Of a stretch of 10,454 nt of DNA, positions 1-6,752 are shown one piece after another. The first letter of the stretch is position 1, and each line of letters starts with the position of its first letter. A model generated the notes under the pieces. That model did not search any database. It had not been told where the DNA came from and worked only from the letters and a program-made list of their open reading frames with translations. The stretch is from the NCBI GenBank assembly GCA_022614735.1, contig JAKEHZ010000044.1:1-10454 (forward strand), given 5' to 3'. The position numbers and the translations under genes were made by a program. The DNA comes from Acidobacteriota bacterium. Its GTDB lineage: Bacteria > Acidobacteriota > Blastocatellia > RBC074.

Positions 1-1
1 C

Positions 2-88
2 ATAGTTCGGCATAGCATCAACACCCTGCTTCAAGATGCTAGCAGATTTTGTGCATTAGACAACTTGATTTCGCTGGAGGAGAAATAG
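2..88 (+). CDS. possible C-terminal end of an unrecognised gene
   Basis: The plus-strand frame entering at base 2 stays open for 28 codons and ends at a TAG at 86-88. The other two plus frames hit stops within the first 15 bases. The residues, ending LISLEEK, match no family I recognise. The TAG forms the first bases of the palindrome at 86-160, as expected if the palindrome marks a gene end as elsewhere in this window. An open run this short can easily be chance, and a minus-strand frame is also open over the first 50 bases or so. Treat this as a candidate only. Confidence 0.22.
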   Translation: MVRHSINTLLQDASRFCALDNLISLEEK

Positions 89-160
89 ACAGGATTGACA
101 GGATTTATCAAGATTTTGTGAATTGGGATAAATCCTGATAAATCCTGTAAATCCTGTCTA
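86..160. repeat. palindrome with ACAGGATTT-type tandem arms
   Basis: Left arm 86-116 and right arm 130-160 are 31 bases each and are inverted copies with two mismatches, separated by a 13-base loop. Each arm repeats a unit of about 9 bases (ACAGGATT, ACAGGATTT; AATCCTGT on the other side). It lies 48 bases past the stop of the minus-strand TPR gene and at the stop of the possible plus-strand gene. It could therefore act as a two-way terminator or RNA 3'-end structure. No strong T-run follows either arm, so it is not a textbook intrinsic terminator. Confidence 0.85.
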
Positions 161-207
161 AATTTTCATTGTTTCTGGGCGCCGTCTGAGACGACATGAG
201 CGACTCC

Positions 208-1911
208 TCAGTTTTTCTTCTTGCCCGTCTCTGCCGATAATTCTTTCATTTTTTCTTTCAGTGCCTTGAATTCGGGCATATTTGCCAGCGGCTGCAAATC
301 CGGCTCTTCAGGATCGAAGAGCATTTCCGGATCCATGCCCCTCATCTGCTTCAATGCTGCGAGCGCTTCACGCTTGCGGCCGAGTTGCGCCAGCGAGCAG
401 GCACGCTCGAAGTGCGCTGAGGCGAATTTTTCGTCCAATTTGAGCGCATGGTTGGCAGAGTTCAAGGCCTCGGTGAAACGCTGTTGTTGGCGATAAAGCT
501 GTGAAAGATACTCGTAATCGTCGGCTTCGGCGCTGATCGCAACCGCGCTTTGCATAGTCTTGACCGCTTCACCGGTCTTGTTTTGCGCTTCCTGCGTGTT
601 GGCCAGCAAAACCAGACCCGATTTGCTCTCGGACAGCTCTTTTGGAAATGAGAGCAGCAGCTCTTCGAGCATCCTCCCGTAGTCGGGATCAAATCCTTCA
701 TCATCGAAGAGCCACTCAAAGGCTTCGTCAGGATTTGGCGCGACCTTCATCATCTCTCTGAAATATGTTTTCGCTTTCTCCAGGTTATCGCTCAATAAAA
801 GAAAGCCAATCAACGTCCCATAATGATCAAGGTAGGTTGGATCGCGCTCGATGGCGGCACGAAAGGCGCTCTCTGCCTCACTGTTCTTCTCGAGCAGCGC
901 ATAGGCGTGCGCCAGATCACGCCACGGCCGCGGATCGTAAGGGACGAGGTCTATGTAACGCTGGAGCGGCGCGATCGCGCGTTCGGCATCTTTGCTGATC
1001 GAACTCAAAACCCCATCTTCATTGCCGTAATACAAAAGATCAAAGGCCAGAGCCAGATGCCCGGGCGCGAAATCAGGCCAGCGACTGGTAATCTGCAGCA
1101 ACAACTCAAGGGCGCGATCATCCTGAGACTGGGTTTGTTGTTGCGGCTTCGGCTGAGCATCATTTGCCTGAGCTTTTCCCGACAGAGCAGTCCTGAGCGT
1201 TTCGGCAGACCTCGCCTGTTCTTCTTCGACCTTTTGAGAGGCGAGCACCCGATACTGGAGCAGCAAGAGCTGTGGGCCTTCACCCTGTTTTGCGATCAAC
1301 CCATCAATATATTTGAGCGCGCTTTCAGTAGGCAAATCGTAAACCTGACCGCGCCCTGTCCCCGGTTGCAGCGCGCCCTGGATCGCATCGCTGAGTTCCG
1401 GTAGCGCATCATCAACGACCTCGTGTTCAGTGATGAACCATACTCCACCACGTGATGCCAGACTGAAGCGAATCAACTCAAGATCTCGCAAAACGGTTAT
1501 CACCGCTCGATTATCTTTGACCTTGTTCTTCAATATTCGAACCTGCACTATATCCTCAGGATCCCATTCCTCCAATATTTCATTGACCGTGGTCTCGAAA
1601 GCCTTGGTCACAGCAGCTCGCTGTTTTTCGTCCAGTTTGATCCAGGCGCCCGCGCCGAGGGCATTTGCGACCGTGAGCTCCAGGTCGAAAGACGACTTGC
1701 TTGTGCCCTTATCGAGATAGAACTCTTTAACGAGCCTCATCGGATCACGTTGATAGTCAGTGAAGGGTCTACGATCTCTTACTCTTTGCGGCTGCGGCTT
1801 GATCGTTGGCAAATCCTGGCGCTTGCTCTGCGCCTGCGTCAGCGGAACAGCAGCAAACCAGATCGCCAGAGCGGCGAGCAAGATTTCGATTTTTACTTGT
1901 TGCCTCTGCAT
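208..1911 (-). CDS. exported TPR-repeat protein
   Basis: A 567-residue protein if started at the ATG at 1911. That start gives a good signal peptide: basic MQRQQVK, a hydrophobic core ILLAALAIWFAAV, and likely cleavage after residue 27 (TQA). The frame stays open up to 2001, but the longer version buries the signal peptide and has no ribosome binding site; the site before 1911 is also weak. Residues about 55-175 form a separate domain. Its 'DEKQRAAVTKAF' and 'GGVWFITEHEVVDD' stretches loosely recall MlaC/Ttg2-type periplasmic lipid-binding proteins, a resemblance I could not test. A Gln-rich linker (about 250-262) leads into tetratricopeptide repeats. The clearest are about 314-364 and 466-530 ('AESAFRAAIERDPTYLD', 'EALNSANHALKLDEKFASAH'). 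The C-terminus is Lys-rich. TPRs mediate protein contacts, so a periplasmic or envelope scaffold role is likely. The specific function is unknown. Confidence 0.85.
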   Translation of the reverse strand: MQRQQVKIEILLAALAIWFAAVPLTQAQSKRQDLPTIKPQPQRVRDRRPFTDYQRDPMRLVKEFYLDKGTSKSSFDLELTVANALGAGAWIKLDEKQRAAVTKAFETTVNEILEEWDPEDIVQVRILKNKVKDNRAVITVLRDLELIRFSLASRGGVWFITEHEVVDDALPELSDAIQGALQPGTGRGQVYDLPTESALKYIDGLIAKQGEGPQLLLLQYRVLASQKVEEEQARSAETLRTALSGKAQANDAQPKPQQQTQSQDDRALELLLQITSRWPDFAPGHLALAFDLLYYGNEDGVLSSISKDAERAIAPLQRYIDLVPYDPRPWRDLAHAYALLEKNSEAESAFRAAIERDPTYLDHYGTLIGFLLLSDNLEKAKTYFREMMKVAPNPDEAFEWLFDDEGFDPDYGRMLEELLLSFPKELSESKSGLVLLANTQEAQNKTGEAVKTMQSAVAISAEADDYEYLSQLYRQQQRFTEALNSANHALKLDEKFASAHFERACSLAQLGRKREALAALKQMRGMDPEMLFDPEEPDLQPLANMPEFKALKEKMKELSAETGKKKN

Positions 1912-2053
1912 GCTTACTTTTTTTGATTGCGGCGTTCTCGGAAATCTTGGACATACTCGGTTTGCTATGAGATAGAGCAGAATATATATTCTGAATCCCA
2001 TTGGGGGAAGATAATTATAGATGTGAAAGAGGCATCTTAGCGAGGGCTAAAAA

Positions 2054-2093
2054 CGAAACACGCGAAAAGGATTAGAAATTTTCGCCTGTTTCG
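2054..2093. repeat. hairpin repeat between divergent genes
   Basis: Arms 2054-2068 and 2079-2093 are 15 bases each and pair with one mismatch around a 10-base loop. The right arm runs on as an imperfect tandem of an 8-10 base unit (TTTCGCCTG, TTTCGCTG, TTTTCGTCTG, TTCCG) to about 2115. It lies between the divergent TPR gene and the universal stress gene, so it would fall in one or both leaders, not at a 3' end. It is not related in sequence to the other palindromes here but has the same build. Confidence 0.7.
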
Positions 2094-2137
2094 CTGTTTT
2101 CGTCTGTTCCGTTCGTGAGTTGAGAAAGGAAATTAAG

Positions 2138-2587
2138 ATGCAGATTAAAGATATCCTTGTGCCCGTGGATTTTTCTCCAGGGTCTTTACGAGCAATCGAA
2201 TTCGCCTTCTCACTGATCGATCCTGAAGGCGAGATCTGCTTGCTGCACGTGATTGATTCAGATTTTGTGGCAAAGCTGGGCGAAGAGGGTTTCATCGAGA
2301 CCGAAGCCGCACTCGAAAAATTGCGACAAAACGCGGAAGATCGATTAACGGAAATCTCCAAACGGAACCCTTCTGAAACCATTCAGGTTGACACCATGGT
2401 CGTCGTCGGCAAACCCTTTGCTGAAATTTTGCGCGTGGCGAACGATCTCTTTTTCGAGATGATCGTCCTAAGCATTCGCGGCAGACATCAGGGCACGATC
2501 GAAGGACTGCTCTTTGGCTCGACTGCCGAGAAAGTTTTGCGCGCCGCGCACATTCCAATCGTCTGCGTGCCGGGTGGGCGAGGGTAG
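2138..2587 (+). CDS. universal stress protein, UspA family
   Basis: A 149-residue single-domain Usp protein of normal family length. The N-terminus 'DILVPVDFSPGSLRAIEFAFSL' is the typical first strand and helix, with Asp in the nucleotide-contact position. 'EICLLHVID' is the second strand. The C-terminus 'GLLFGSTAEKVLRAAHIPIVCVP' is the hallmark ending. In ATP-binding members a G-2x-G-9x-G(S/T) signature precedes this. Here the region reads SIRGRHQGTIEGLLFGS, with the first Gly replaced by Ser and two extra residues before GS, so ATP binding is uncertain. The ATG at 2138 is preferred because GAAAGGA sits 7 bases upstream; a TTG 18 bases earlier is in frame but has no such site. These cytoplasmic proteins typically rise under starvation or oxidative stress. 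The convergent peroxidase gene fits a stress setting, but the two are not co-transcribed. Confidence 0.93.
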   Translation: MQIKDILVPVDFSPGSLRAIEFAFSLIDPEGEICLLHVIDSDFVAKLGEEGFIETEAALEKLRQNAEDRLTEISKRNPSETIQVDTMVVVGKPFAEILRVANDLFFEMIVLSIRGRHQGTIEGLLFGSTAEKVLRAAHIPIVCVPGGRG

Positions 2588-2668
2588 GGATTGGGATTGC
2601 GGATTGCGGATTGATTGTGGAATTCCTCTCTTCAAATCCGCAATCCGCAATCCGCAATCCGCAATCTC
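2588..2668. repeat. heptamer-repeat palindrome between convergent genes
   Basis: The left side (about 2590-2616) carries GGATTGC units. The right side (about 2634-2668) carries four CAATCCG-type units plus a degenerate fifth. At least 18 bases (2595-2612) pair perfectly with the right side, and the register can slip because there are more units on the right. It begins right after the universal stress stop codon and ends 3 bases before the tpx stop codon, filling the whole convergent gap. A bidirectional terminator or transcript-end structure is the natural reading. The unit sequence differs from every other palindrome in the window. Confidence 0.85.
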
Positions 2669-2671
2669 TAA

Positions 2672-3178
2672 TTAGGCCTTCGCTGCAGCCATCGCAGCTT
2701 CGTAATTCGGCTGTTCAGCGATGTCCTTCACATATTCGACATATTTAACCTGGTTATCCGCCCCGACGACGAAGACAGCGCGCGCGTGCAAACGATCCAG
2801 CGGCCCTCCAGCCACAAGCACGCCGTAGTTCTTGCCGAAGGACGCATCGCGGTGATCGCTGACCGCGACGACATTTTGAACGCCGGCAGCCCCACACCAT
2901 CGCTTCTGGGCGAAAGGCAGATCCATGCTGACACAGACGATCTCGACTTCCGGAATTTTCGATGCTTCCTCATTAAAACGTCGCGTCTCAGTGTCGCAGA
3001 CCGGCGTGTCGAGGGAAGGCACAGAGAGAATGATCCGGGTTTTGCCTGCCGAGGTAGCGAGGGTATAATCGCCCAAATCAGCAGCATTCTGGGTTTTAAA
3101 ATCAGGCGCCGCCTGACCGACCTTCACTTCACCACCCTGTAATGTGAGTGGAGCGCCTTTGAAGGTAACTGATGCCAT
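2672..3178 (-). CDS. tpx: thiol peroxidase (atypical 2-Cys peroxiredoxin)
   Basis: 168 residues, the size of E. coli Tpx (168). The enzyme reduces hydrogen peroxide and preferentially alkyl hydroperoxides, using thioredoxin as electron donor. The peroxidatic Cys is residue 61 in 'SLDTPVCDTETRRFNEEA', with Thr58 of the TxxC motif. The resolving Cys is residue 95 ('QKRWCGAAG') and the active-site Arg is 133 ('HARAVFVV'). All fall at the E. coli positions, so the protein should be fully active. Other family marks are the N-terminal 'VTFKGAPLTLQG' and 'VGQAAPDF'. There is no signal peptide, so it is presumably cytoplasmic. The start at 3178 is set by AAGGAG (3186-3191) 7 bases upstream. It converges with the universal stress gene and appears to be transcribed alone. 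Confidence 0.97.
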   Translation of the reverse strand: MASVTFKGAPLTLQGGEVKVGQAAPDFKTQNAADLGDYTLATSAGKTRIILSVPSLDTPVCDTETRRFNEEASKIPEVEIVCVSMDLPFAQKRWCGAAGVQNVVAVSDHRDASFGKNYGVLVAGGPLDRLHARAVFVVGADNQVKYVEYVKDIAEQPNYEAAMAAAKA

Positions 3179-3217
3179 GATATTTCTCCTTCTATTTTGT
3201 TATTTGATCGACTTGCT

Positions 3218-3310
3218 TTAGTTATGAAAAACTGTCCGCGCGCTATTATCCATAACGATTGCAAGTTGTCGATCCCACATCCGTCGAATAACGTCTACGC
3301 TGATGCTCAT
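3218..3310 (-). CDS. candidate 30-residue small ORF upstream of tpx
   Basis: On the minus strand a strong GAGGAG (3320-3325) lies 9 bases before an ATG at 3310. The frame then runs 30 codons to TAA at 3218-3220, 39 bases before the tpx start. The peptide starts MSISVDVIRRMWDRQ and ends ARTVFHN. It is mixed polar, with no membrane segment and no family I recognise. It could be a leader peptide, a small protein, or a gene remnant. Against it: the best promoter candidate for tpx (3245-3272) lies inside it, and a 30-codon run can arise by chance. The good ribosome binding site is the main support. Confidence 0.3.
   Translation of the reverse strand: MSISVDVIRRMWDRQLAIVMDNSARTVFHN
3245..3272 (-). 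promoter_or_regulatory. candidate sigma-70 promoter for tpx
   Basis: On the minus strand a -35 box TCGACA (3267-3272) and a -10 box GATAAT (3245-3250) are each one base from consensus, with a 16-base spacer. Transcription would start near 3238, giving a leader of about 60 bases before the tpx ATG. No recognised regulator site is evident. It overlaps the small ORF at 3218-3310, so the two readings compete unless tpx has two promoters. Confidence 0.45.
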
Positions 3311-3337
3311 TGAATATTGCTCCTCAACAGTAATCAG

Positions 3338-3449
3338 ATTTTCCAGGCAAGTTTCAACACAAAGGGTCAAAGGGTCAAAGGTGCTCGTTTTTTTTCTTCT
3401 TTGACCCTTTGACCCTTTGACCCTTTGTGTTGAAACTTGCCTGGAAAAT
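3338..3449. repeat. family A palindrome, copy 1
   Basis: Two perfectly matching 43-base arms, 3338-3380 and 3407-3449. From the outside in: a locus-specific stretch (ATTTTCCAGGCAA), a shared GTTTCAACAC, then tandem AAAGGGTC octamers, two on the left and three on the right, with a T-rich spacer. The arm repeats allow the pairing to slip by one octamer. It lies 32 bases past the thiC stop, where it could end or stabilise the thiC transcript. The inner part is shared with copies at 5502-5613 and 8829-10373; the outer part is not. Confidence 0.95.
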
Positions 3450-3481
3450 GCGAAAACACTTTGTTTACGGTGTGCTAGCGC

Positions 3482-5395
3482 TTATGTCTTCACATAAATC
3501 TCCGCCCCGCCTTGCTTGAACTCTTCCGCCTTCTCACGCATCCCGGCTTCGAGCGCGGTCTGCTCATCCAGAGCTTTCTGAGCCGCGTAATCTCTCACAT
3601 CCTGCGTGATCTTCATCGAGCAGAAATGCGGCCCGCACATCGAGCAGAAGTGCGCGGTCTTTGCCCCCTCCTGCGGGAGCGTCTCGTCGTGGAATTCACG
3701 CGCCGTTTCGGAATCGAGCGACAAATTGAATTGGTCCTCCCAGCGGAATTCGAAGCGGGCTTTCGACAAGGCATTGTCGTGGTACTGCGCGCCCGGATGG
3801 CCTTTGGCCAGATCGGCCGCATGCGCCGCGATCTTGTAGGCTATCACACCGTCTTTCACGTCTTTCTTGTCGGGCAAGCCCAGATGCTCTTTCGGCGTGA
3901 CGTAGCACAACATCGCCGTGCCGAACCAGCCGATCATCGCTGCTCCTATGGCCGAGGTGATGTGATCGTAACCCGGCGCGATGTCTGTCACGAGCGGTCC
4001 GAGCGTATAGAACGGCGCTTCCTGGCAGATCGTGAGCTGCTTGTCCACGTTCTCTTTGATCAAATGCATTGGGATGTGACCCGGCCCTTCGATCATAACC
4101 TGGCAATCCAGCGCCCATGCGATCTTCGTCAATTCACCCAGCGTCTCGAGCTCTGCAAACTGCGCATCGTCATTCGCATCGGCAATCGAGCCGGGACGCA
4201 GGCCGTCGCCGAGCGAGAAGCTCACATCATAGGCGCTCATAATCTCGCAGATTTCTCCGAAGCGCGTGTAGAGGAAGCTCTCCTCGTGATGCGCCAAACA
4301 CCACTTCGCCATGATCGAGCCGCCGCGAGAGACGATGCCCGTTGTGCGCTTCGCCGTGAGCGGTATGAATGGGAGACGCACACCAGCATGGATAGTGAAG
4401 TAATCAACGCCCTGCTCCGCCTGCTCGAGCAATGTGTCGCGGTAGACCTCCCAGGTCAGATCTTCGGCTTTGCCGTTGACTTTTTCCAATGCCTGATAGA
4501 TCGGCACTGTGCCAATGGGGACGGGGCTGTTGCGGATGATCCATTCGCGTGTGGCGTGAATGTTCTTACCGGTGGACAAATCCATGACGGTGTCCGCGCC
4601 CCATCTGGTCGCCCAGCGCATCTTTTCGACCTCCTCTTCGATTGAAGATGCGACTGCTGAATTACCGATATTGGCATTGATCTTGACCAGAAAGTTCCGG
4701 CCAATAATCATCGGCTCGCTTTCGGAGTGATTGATGTTGGCCGGAATGATTGCGCGTCCCCGCGCGACTTCCTGTCGCACAAACTCAGGTGTGATATAGC
4801 GAGGGATGCTCGCGCCGAACGATTCACCCCGGTGTTGGAAGTAGAGACTGTTGCGGTCGCCATCTTGAAGAGCTGCGAACGCGGCCTGTCTTCCGAGGTT
4901 TTCGCGAATGGCTACAAACTCCATCTCAGGAGTGATGATGCCTCTCTTCGCATAATGCATCTGCGTCACGGCGTGGCCTGCCTTTGCTCGCAGCGGCTGG
5001 CGGCGCAGACCGGGAAATTCTTCAAGCTTGCCCCTGGCCTTCGTGCGCGCATAGACAGCCTCTTCCGCTGAGCGATAGCCGTTGTCGACCGGCTGGACCC
5101 TGCGGCCTTCGTACTCTTCAACGTCGCCGCGCGCGCGAATCCATTCGAGTCGAGAGAGCGGTAAGCCGTCGCGCACATCGCCTCTGAAAGCCGGATCGCC
5201 CCATGGACCGCTGGTTTCGTAAACTCGCACCGGTTCGTTTACTTCGATCGTACCATCGAAGCCTTTGGTGACGTGTTGGCTGATTTCACGGAATGGGACG
5301 CTAATGCCTGATTGTTCGCATCCCACGTATATGCGTTTTGAGTTTGGTAATTGTCTCTCAGAAGATGCTGTCTGATCTGAACCATTGTTTCTCAT
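3482..5395 (-). CDS. thiC: phosphomethylpyrimidine synthase ThiC
   Basis: 637 residues, close to the usual length of long-form ThiC (about 630). This radical-SAM enzyme converts aminoimidazole ribotide to hydroxymethylpyrimidine phosphate, the pyrimidine half of thiamin, in the cytoplasm. The iron-sulfur cluster motif C-x2-C-x4-C is near the C-terminus at Cys584, Cys587 and Cys592 ('CSMCGPHFCSMK'), as typical of the family. Other strong matches include 'MRWATRWGADTVMDLSTGK', 'SFLYTRFGEICEIM', 'SLGDGLRPGS' and 'MIEGPGHIP'. The N-terminal ThiC-associated region ('SKRIYVG', 'ISVPFREI') is present. The ATG at 5395 has AAAGGA (5402-5407) 6 bases upstream and directly follows a TPP riboswitch, which fixes the start and shows end-product control. 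No other thiamin gene is in the window. moaA upstream is separated by a palindrome and the riboswitch, so thiC is probably its own unit. Confidence 0.98.
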   Translation of the reverse strand: MRNNGSDQTASSERQLPNSKRIYVGCEQSGISVPFREISQHVTKGFDGTIEVNEPVRVYETSGPWGDPAFRGDVRDGLPLSRLEWIRARGDVEEYEGRRVQPVDNGYRSAEEAVYARTKARGKLEEFPGLRRQPLRAKAGHAVTQMHYAKRGIITPEMEFVAIRENLGRQAAFAALQDGDRNSLYFQHRGESFGASIPRYITPEFVRQEVARGRAIIPANINHSESEPMIIGRNFLVKINANIGNSAVASSIEEEVEKMRWATRWGADTVMDLSTGKNIHATREWIIRNSPVPIGTVPIYQALEKVNGKAEDLTWEVYRDTLLEQAEQGVDYFTIHAGVRLPFIPLTAKRTTGIVSRGGSIMAKWCLAHHEESFLYTRFGEICEIMSAYDVSFSLGDGLRPGSIADANDDAQFAELETLGELTKIAWALDCQVMIEGPGHIPMHLIKENVDKQLTICQEAPFYTLGPLVTDIAPGYDHITSAIGAAMIGWFGTAMLCYVTPKEHLGLPDKKDVKDGVIAYKIAAHAADLAKGHPGAQYHDNALSKARFEFRWEDQFNLSLDSETAREFHDETLPQEGAKTAHFCSMCGPHFCSMKITQDVRDYAAQKALDEQTALEAGMREKAEEFKQGGAEIYVKT

Positions 5396-5407
5396 TGTTT
5401 TTCCTTT

Positions 5408-5489
5408 CTCCCTTCGACGGTATTAACCGTATCAGGTTCTAAGGGTCTCCGATTTTCGGACTCTCAGCCGCGCCTGCGGCTCCCCCGAA
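5408..5489 (-). promoter_or_regulatory. TPP riboswitch (THI element) controlling thiC
   Basis: Read on the minus strand, the leader begins with GGGGGAGCCGC and contains the conserved GGCTGAGAGT. It then has the variable P3 stem (CCGAAAATCGG), ACCCTTAGAACCTGAT, a short P4/P5 region with ACGGTTAATACCGT, and closes with CGAAGGGA. These are the core thi-box elements in the right order and spacing. It ends about a dozen bases before the thiC ATG and abuts the ribosome binding site. Control of translation start by thiamin pyrophosphate is therefore likely; I see no separate terminator hairpin between it and thiC. Confidence 0.96.
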
Positions 5490-5496
5490 AGAGAGA

Positions 5497-5526
5497 ATAC
5501 AAGAGAGTTTCAACACAAAGGGTCAA
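5497..5526 (-). promoter_or_regulatory. candidate thiC promoter overlapping palindrome
   Basis: On the minus strand, TTGACC (5521-5526) and TTGTAT (5497-5502) are separated by 18 bases. The predicted transcript start is near 5490, exactly at the 5' edge of the riboswitch. The -35 box lies inside the family A octamer repeat, each unit of which contains TTGACC on this strand. The -10 match is modest, so this rests mainly on position. Confidence 0.35.
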
Positions 5527-5613
5527 AGGGTCAAAGGGTCAAAGGAGGATAAAGGCTTGATTTTTCTCTTCTTTGACCCTTTGACCCTTTGACCCTTTGT
5601 GTTGAAACTCTCT
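5502..5613. repeat. family A palindrome, copy 2
   Basis: Arms 5502-5544 and 5571-5613 are perfect 43-base inverted copies around a 26-base spacer. From outside in: locus-specific AGAGA, shared GTTTCAACAC, then three AAAGGGTC octamers and AAAG on each side. The spacer ends in CTTCTTTGACCC, as in copy 1. It begins 11 bases past the moaA stop and sits just upstream of the thiC riboswitch, so it could separate moaA transcription from thiC. Confidence 0.95.
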
Positions 5614-5624
5614 CGTCTTCTCTC

Positions 5625-6635
5625 TCAACCGCCAATACACGACATTGTCCTGAGCGGTTGCACAAACTCAGGGTCGTTAATATGATGCCGGTCTTCTTTC
5701 TTCTCAACCGCTGCCACAATGAAATCAGCCAACTCATCGCGCGTTGCGCCGCCACGAAGCAACCGTTTGATATTGTGTTCAACAGTCGAAAACAGGCAGG
5801 TGCGGATCATCCCATCTGCAGTCAAACGGATCCGGCTGCAATGTCCGCAGAATGGCTGTGTGACAGGATTGATAAATCCGATTTCGCCGGGCGCGCCATC
5901 GACAAACCGCCATCGCCGGGCTGTCTCGCTCAGATTCTCCGATTTCATTCTTTCAAGCGGATAGATGTCGTGGATTCTTCGTCTCAACTCTTCGCCCGGC
6001 ACGACCATTTCGCGCCGCCAGATTTTGCCGTTGTCCAGCGGCATAAATTCGATGAAGCGCACATGAACACCTTTTTCACGCGCGAACTCAGCAAACCTCA
6101 CAGCCTGATCATCGTTGATCCCGCGTATAACCACGCAATTTACCTTGACCGGCTGCAGGCCTGCTTCAATTACGGCATCGATGCCATCCAGCACCTGACT
6201 CAACTCATTTCTTCCCGTCAGCAATGCGAAACGTTCCGGCGTGAGCGAATCGAGGCTGATCGTGATTCGTTGCAATCCGGCTTCTCTCAAACCTCGCGCG
6301 CGGTTATGCAGGAAATGCGCATTTGTCGTCATCGCCAGATCTTCGATGCCTTCAATCTTCGCCAGACGTGCAATCAGGCTTTCGACATCGCGCCTCACCA
6401 TCGGCTCGCCGCCTGTCACGCGCAATTTGGTGGTGCCCAGACTGACGAAAATTTCAGCGAGCGCAAGGATCTCTTCGTAACTCAGAATTTCGGCCTTCGG
6501 CTGCCATTCCATCGCCTCTTTCGGCATGCAATAGAAGCAACGAAAATTACAACGGTCAGTGATTGAGATACGCAGATCGCGGATGACTCGGTCATAACTG
6601 TCTTTAAGCGACAAAGGAGGTATCATCGTAGACAT
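5625..6635 (-). CDS. moaA: GTP 3',8-cyclase MoaA
   Basis: A radical-SAM enzyme that, with MoaC, turns GTP into cyclic pyranopterin monophosphate, the first step of molybdenum cofactor synthesis. From the ATG at 6635 it is 336 residues, normal for the family. The N-terminal radical-SAM cluster motif C-x3-C-x2-C is at Cys29, Cys33 and Cys36 ('CNFRCFYCMP'), followed by 'VTGGEP'. The C-terminal second cluster motif C-x2-C-x13-C is at Cys263, Cys266 and Cys280. The protein ends in the conserved Gly-Gly tail ('SCIGG') needed for catalysis. The start at 6635 is chosen because AGAGGA lies 5 bases before it. A longer in-frame GTG version to 6707 would begin inside the -35 box, and an ATG at 6626 lacks a ribosome binding site. 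No other moa gene is adjacent. Confidence 0.97.
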   Translation of the reverse strand: MSTMIPPLSLKDSYDRVIRDLRISITDRCNFRCFYCMPKEAMEWQPKAEILSYEEILALAEIFVSLGTTKLRVTGGEPMVRRDVESLIARLAKIEGIEDLAMTTNAHFLHNRARGLREAGLQRITISLDSLTPERFALLTGRNELSQVLDGIDAVIEAGLQPVKVNCVVIRGINDDQAVRFAEFAREKGVHVRFIEFMPLDNGKIWRREMVVPGEELRRRIHDIYPLERMKSENLSETARRWRFVDGAPGEIGFINPVTQPFCGHCSRIRLTADGMIRTCLFSTVEHNIKRLLRGGATRDELADFIVAAVEKKEDRHHINDPEFVQPLRTMSCIGG

Positions 6636-6678
6636 CAGGTCCTCTAGTAAATCTTGCTTTAATAATTTGACACCGAGT

Positions 6679-6707
6679 ATTCTAACAGCCTGCTCAATCA
6701 ATGTCAC
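6679..6707 (-). promoter_or_regulatory. sigma-70-like promoter for moaA
   Basis: On the minus strand, GTGACA (6702-6707) and TAGAAT (6679-6684) are each one mismatch from consensus, with an ideal 17-base spacer. The predicted start near 6672 leaves a leader of about 37 bases holding the AGAGGA ribosome site of the 6635 start. No molybdenum-cofactor riboswitch would fit in so short a leader, and I see none. Confidence 0.6.
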
Positions 6708-6752
6708 AAATCAATTAGGACGCTCGCGACTCGAACGGAGGCGGGGTCAAGT

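Noticed and set aside
183..193. Small palindrome CGTCTGAGACG near the TPR gene 3' end
   Set aside because: A 5-base stem with a 1-base loop is too short to mean anything on its own.
823..1404. Open plus-strand frame of 193 codons opposite the TPR gene
   Set aside because: It is antisense to a well-supported gene, has no family features and no ribosome binding site.
1912..2001. Longer N-terminus for the TPR protein starting at 2001
   Set aside because: It has no ribosome binding site and would bury a clear signal peptide that starts at the ATG at 1911.
2014..2019. Perfect TATAAT on the minus strand upstream of the TPR gene
   Set aside because: No acceptable -35 box lies 16-18 bases upstream, so a promoter call is not supported, though the position is suitable.
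3351..3430. GTTTCAACAC followed by evenly spaced repeats, suggestive of a CRISPR array
   Set aside because: The repeats are 8-base tandems without unique spacers and invert around a loop. There are no cas genes, so this is a palindrome, not CRISPR.
3512..4645. Long open plus-strand frame of 377 codons opposite thiC
   Set aside because: It is a shadow of thiC in a GC-biased gene, with no ribosome site and Arg/His-rich nonsense composition.
5589..6566. Open plus-strand frame of 325 codons opposite moaA
   Set aside because: MoaA has all cluster motifs on the minus strand; the plus frame starts inside the palindrome arm and shows no recognisable domain.
6667..6672. Perfect TTGACA on the plus strand ahead of the gene at 6753
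   Set aside because: No -10-like hexamer follows at 16-18 bases, so it cannot be called a promoter.
6636..6707. N-terminal extension of MoaA from a GTG at 6707
   Set aside because: It would start inside a well-spaced promoter and lacks a ribosome site; the ATG at 6635 has AGAGGA and gives the family's normal length.
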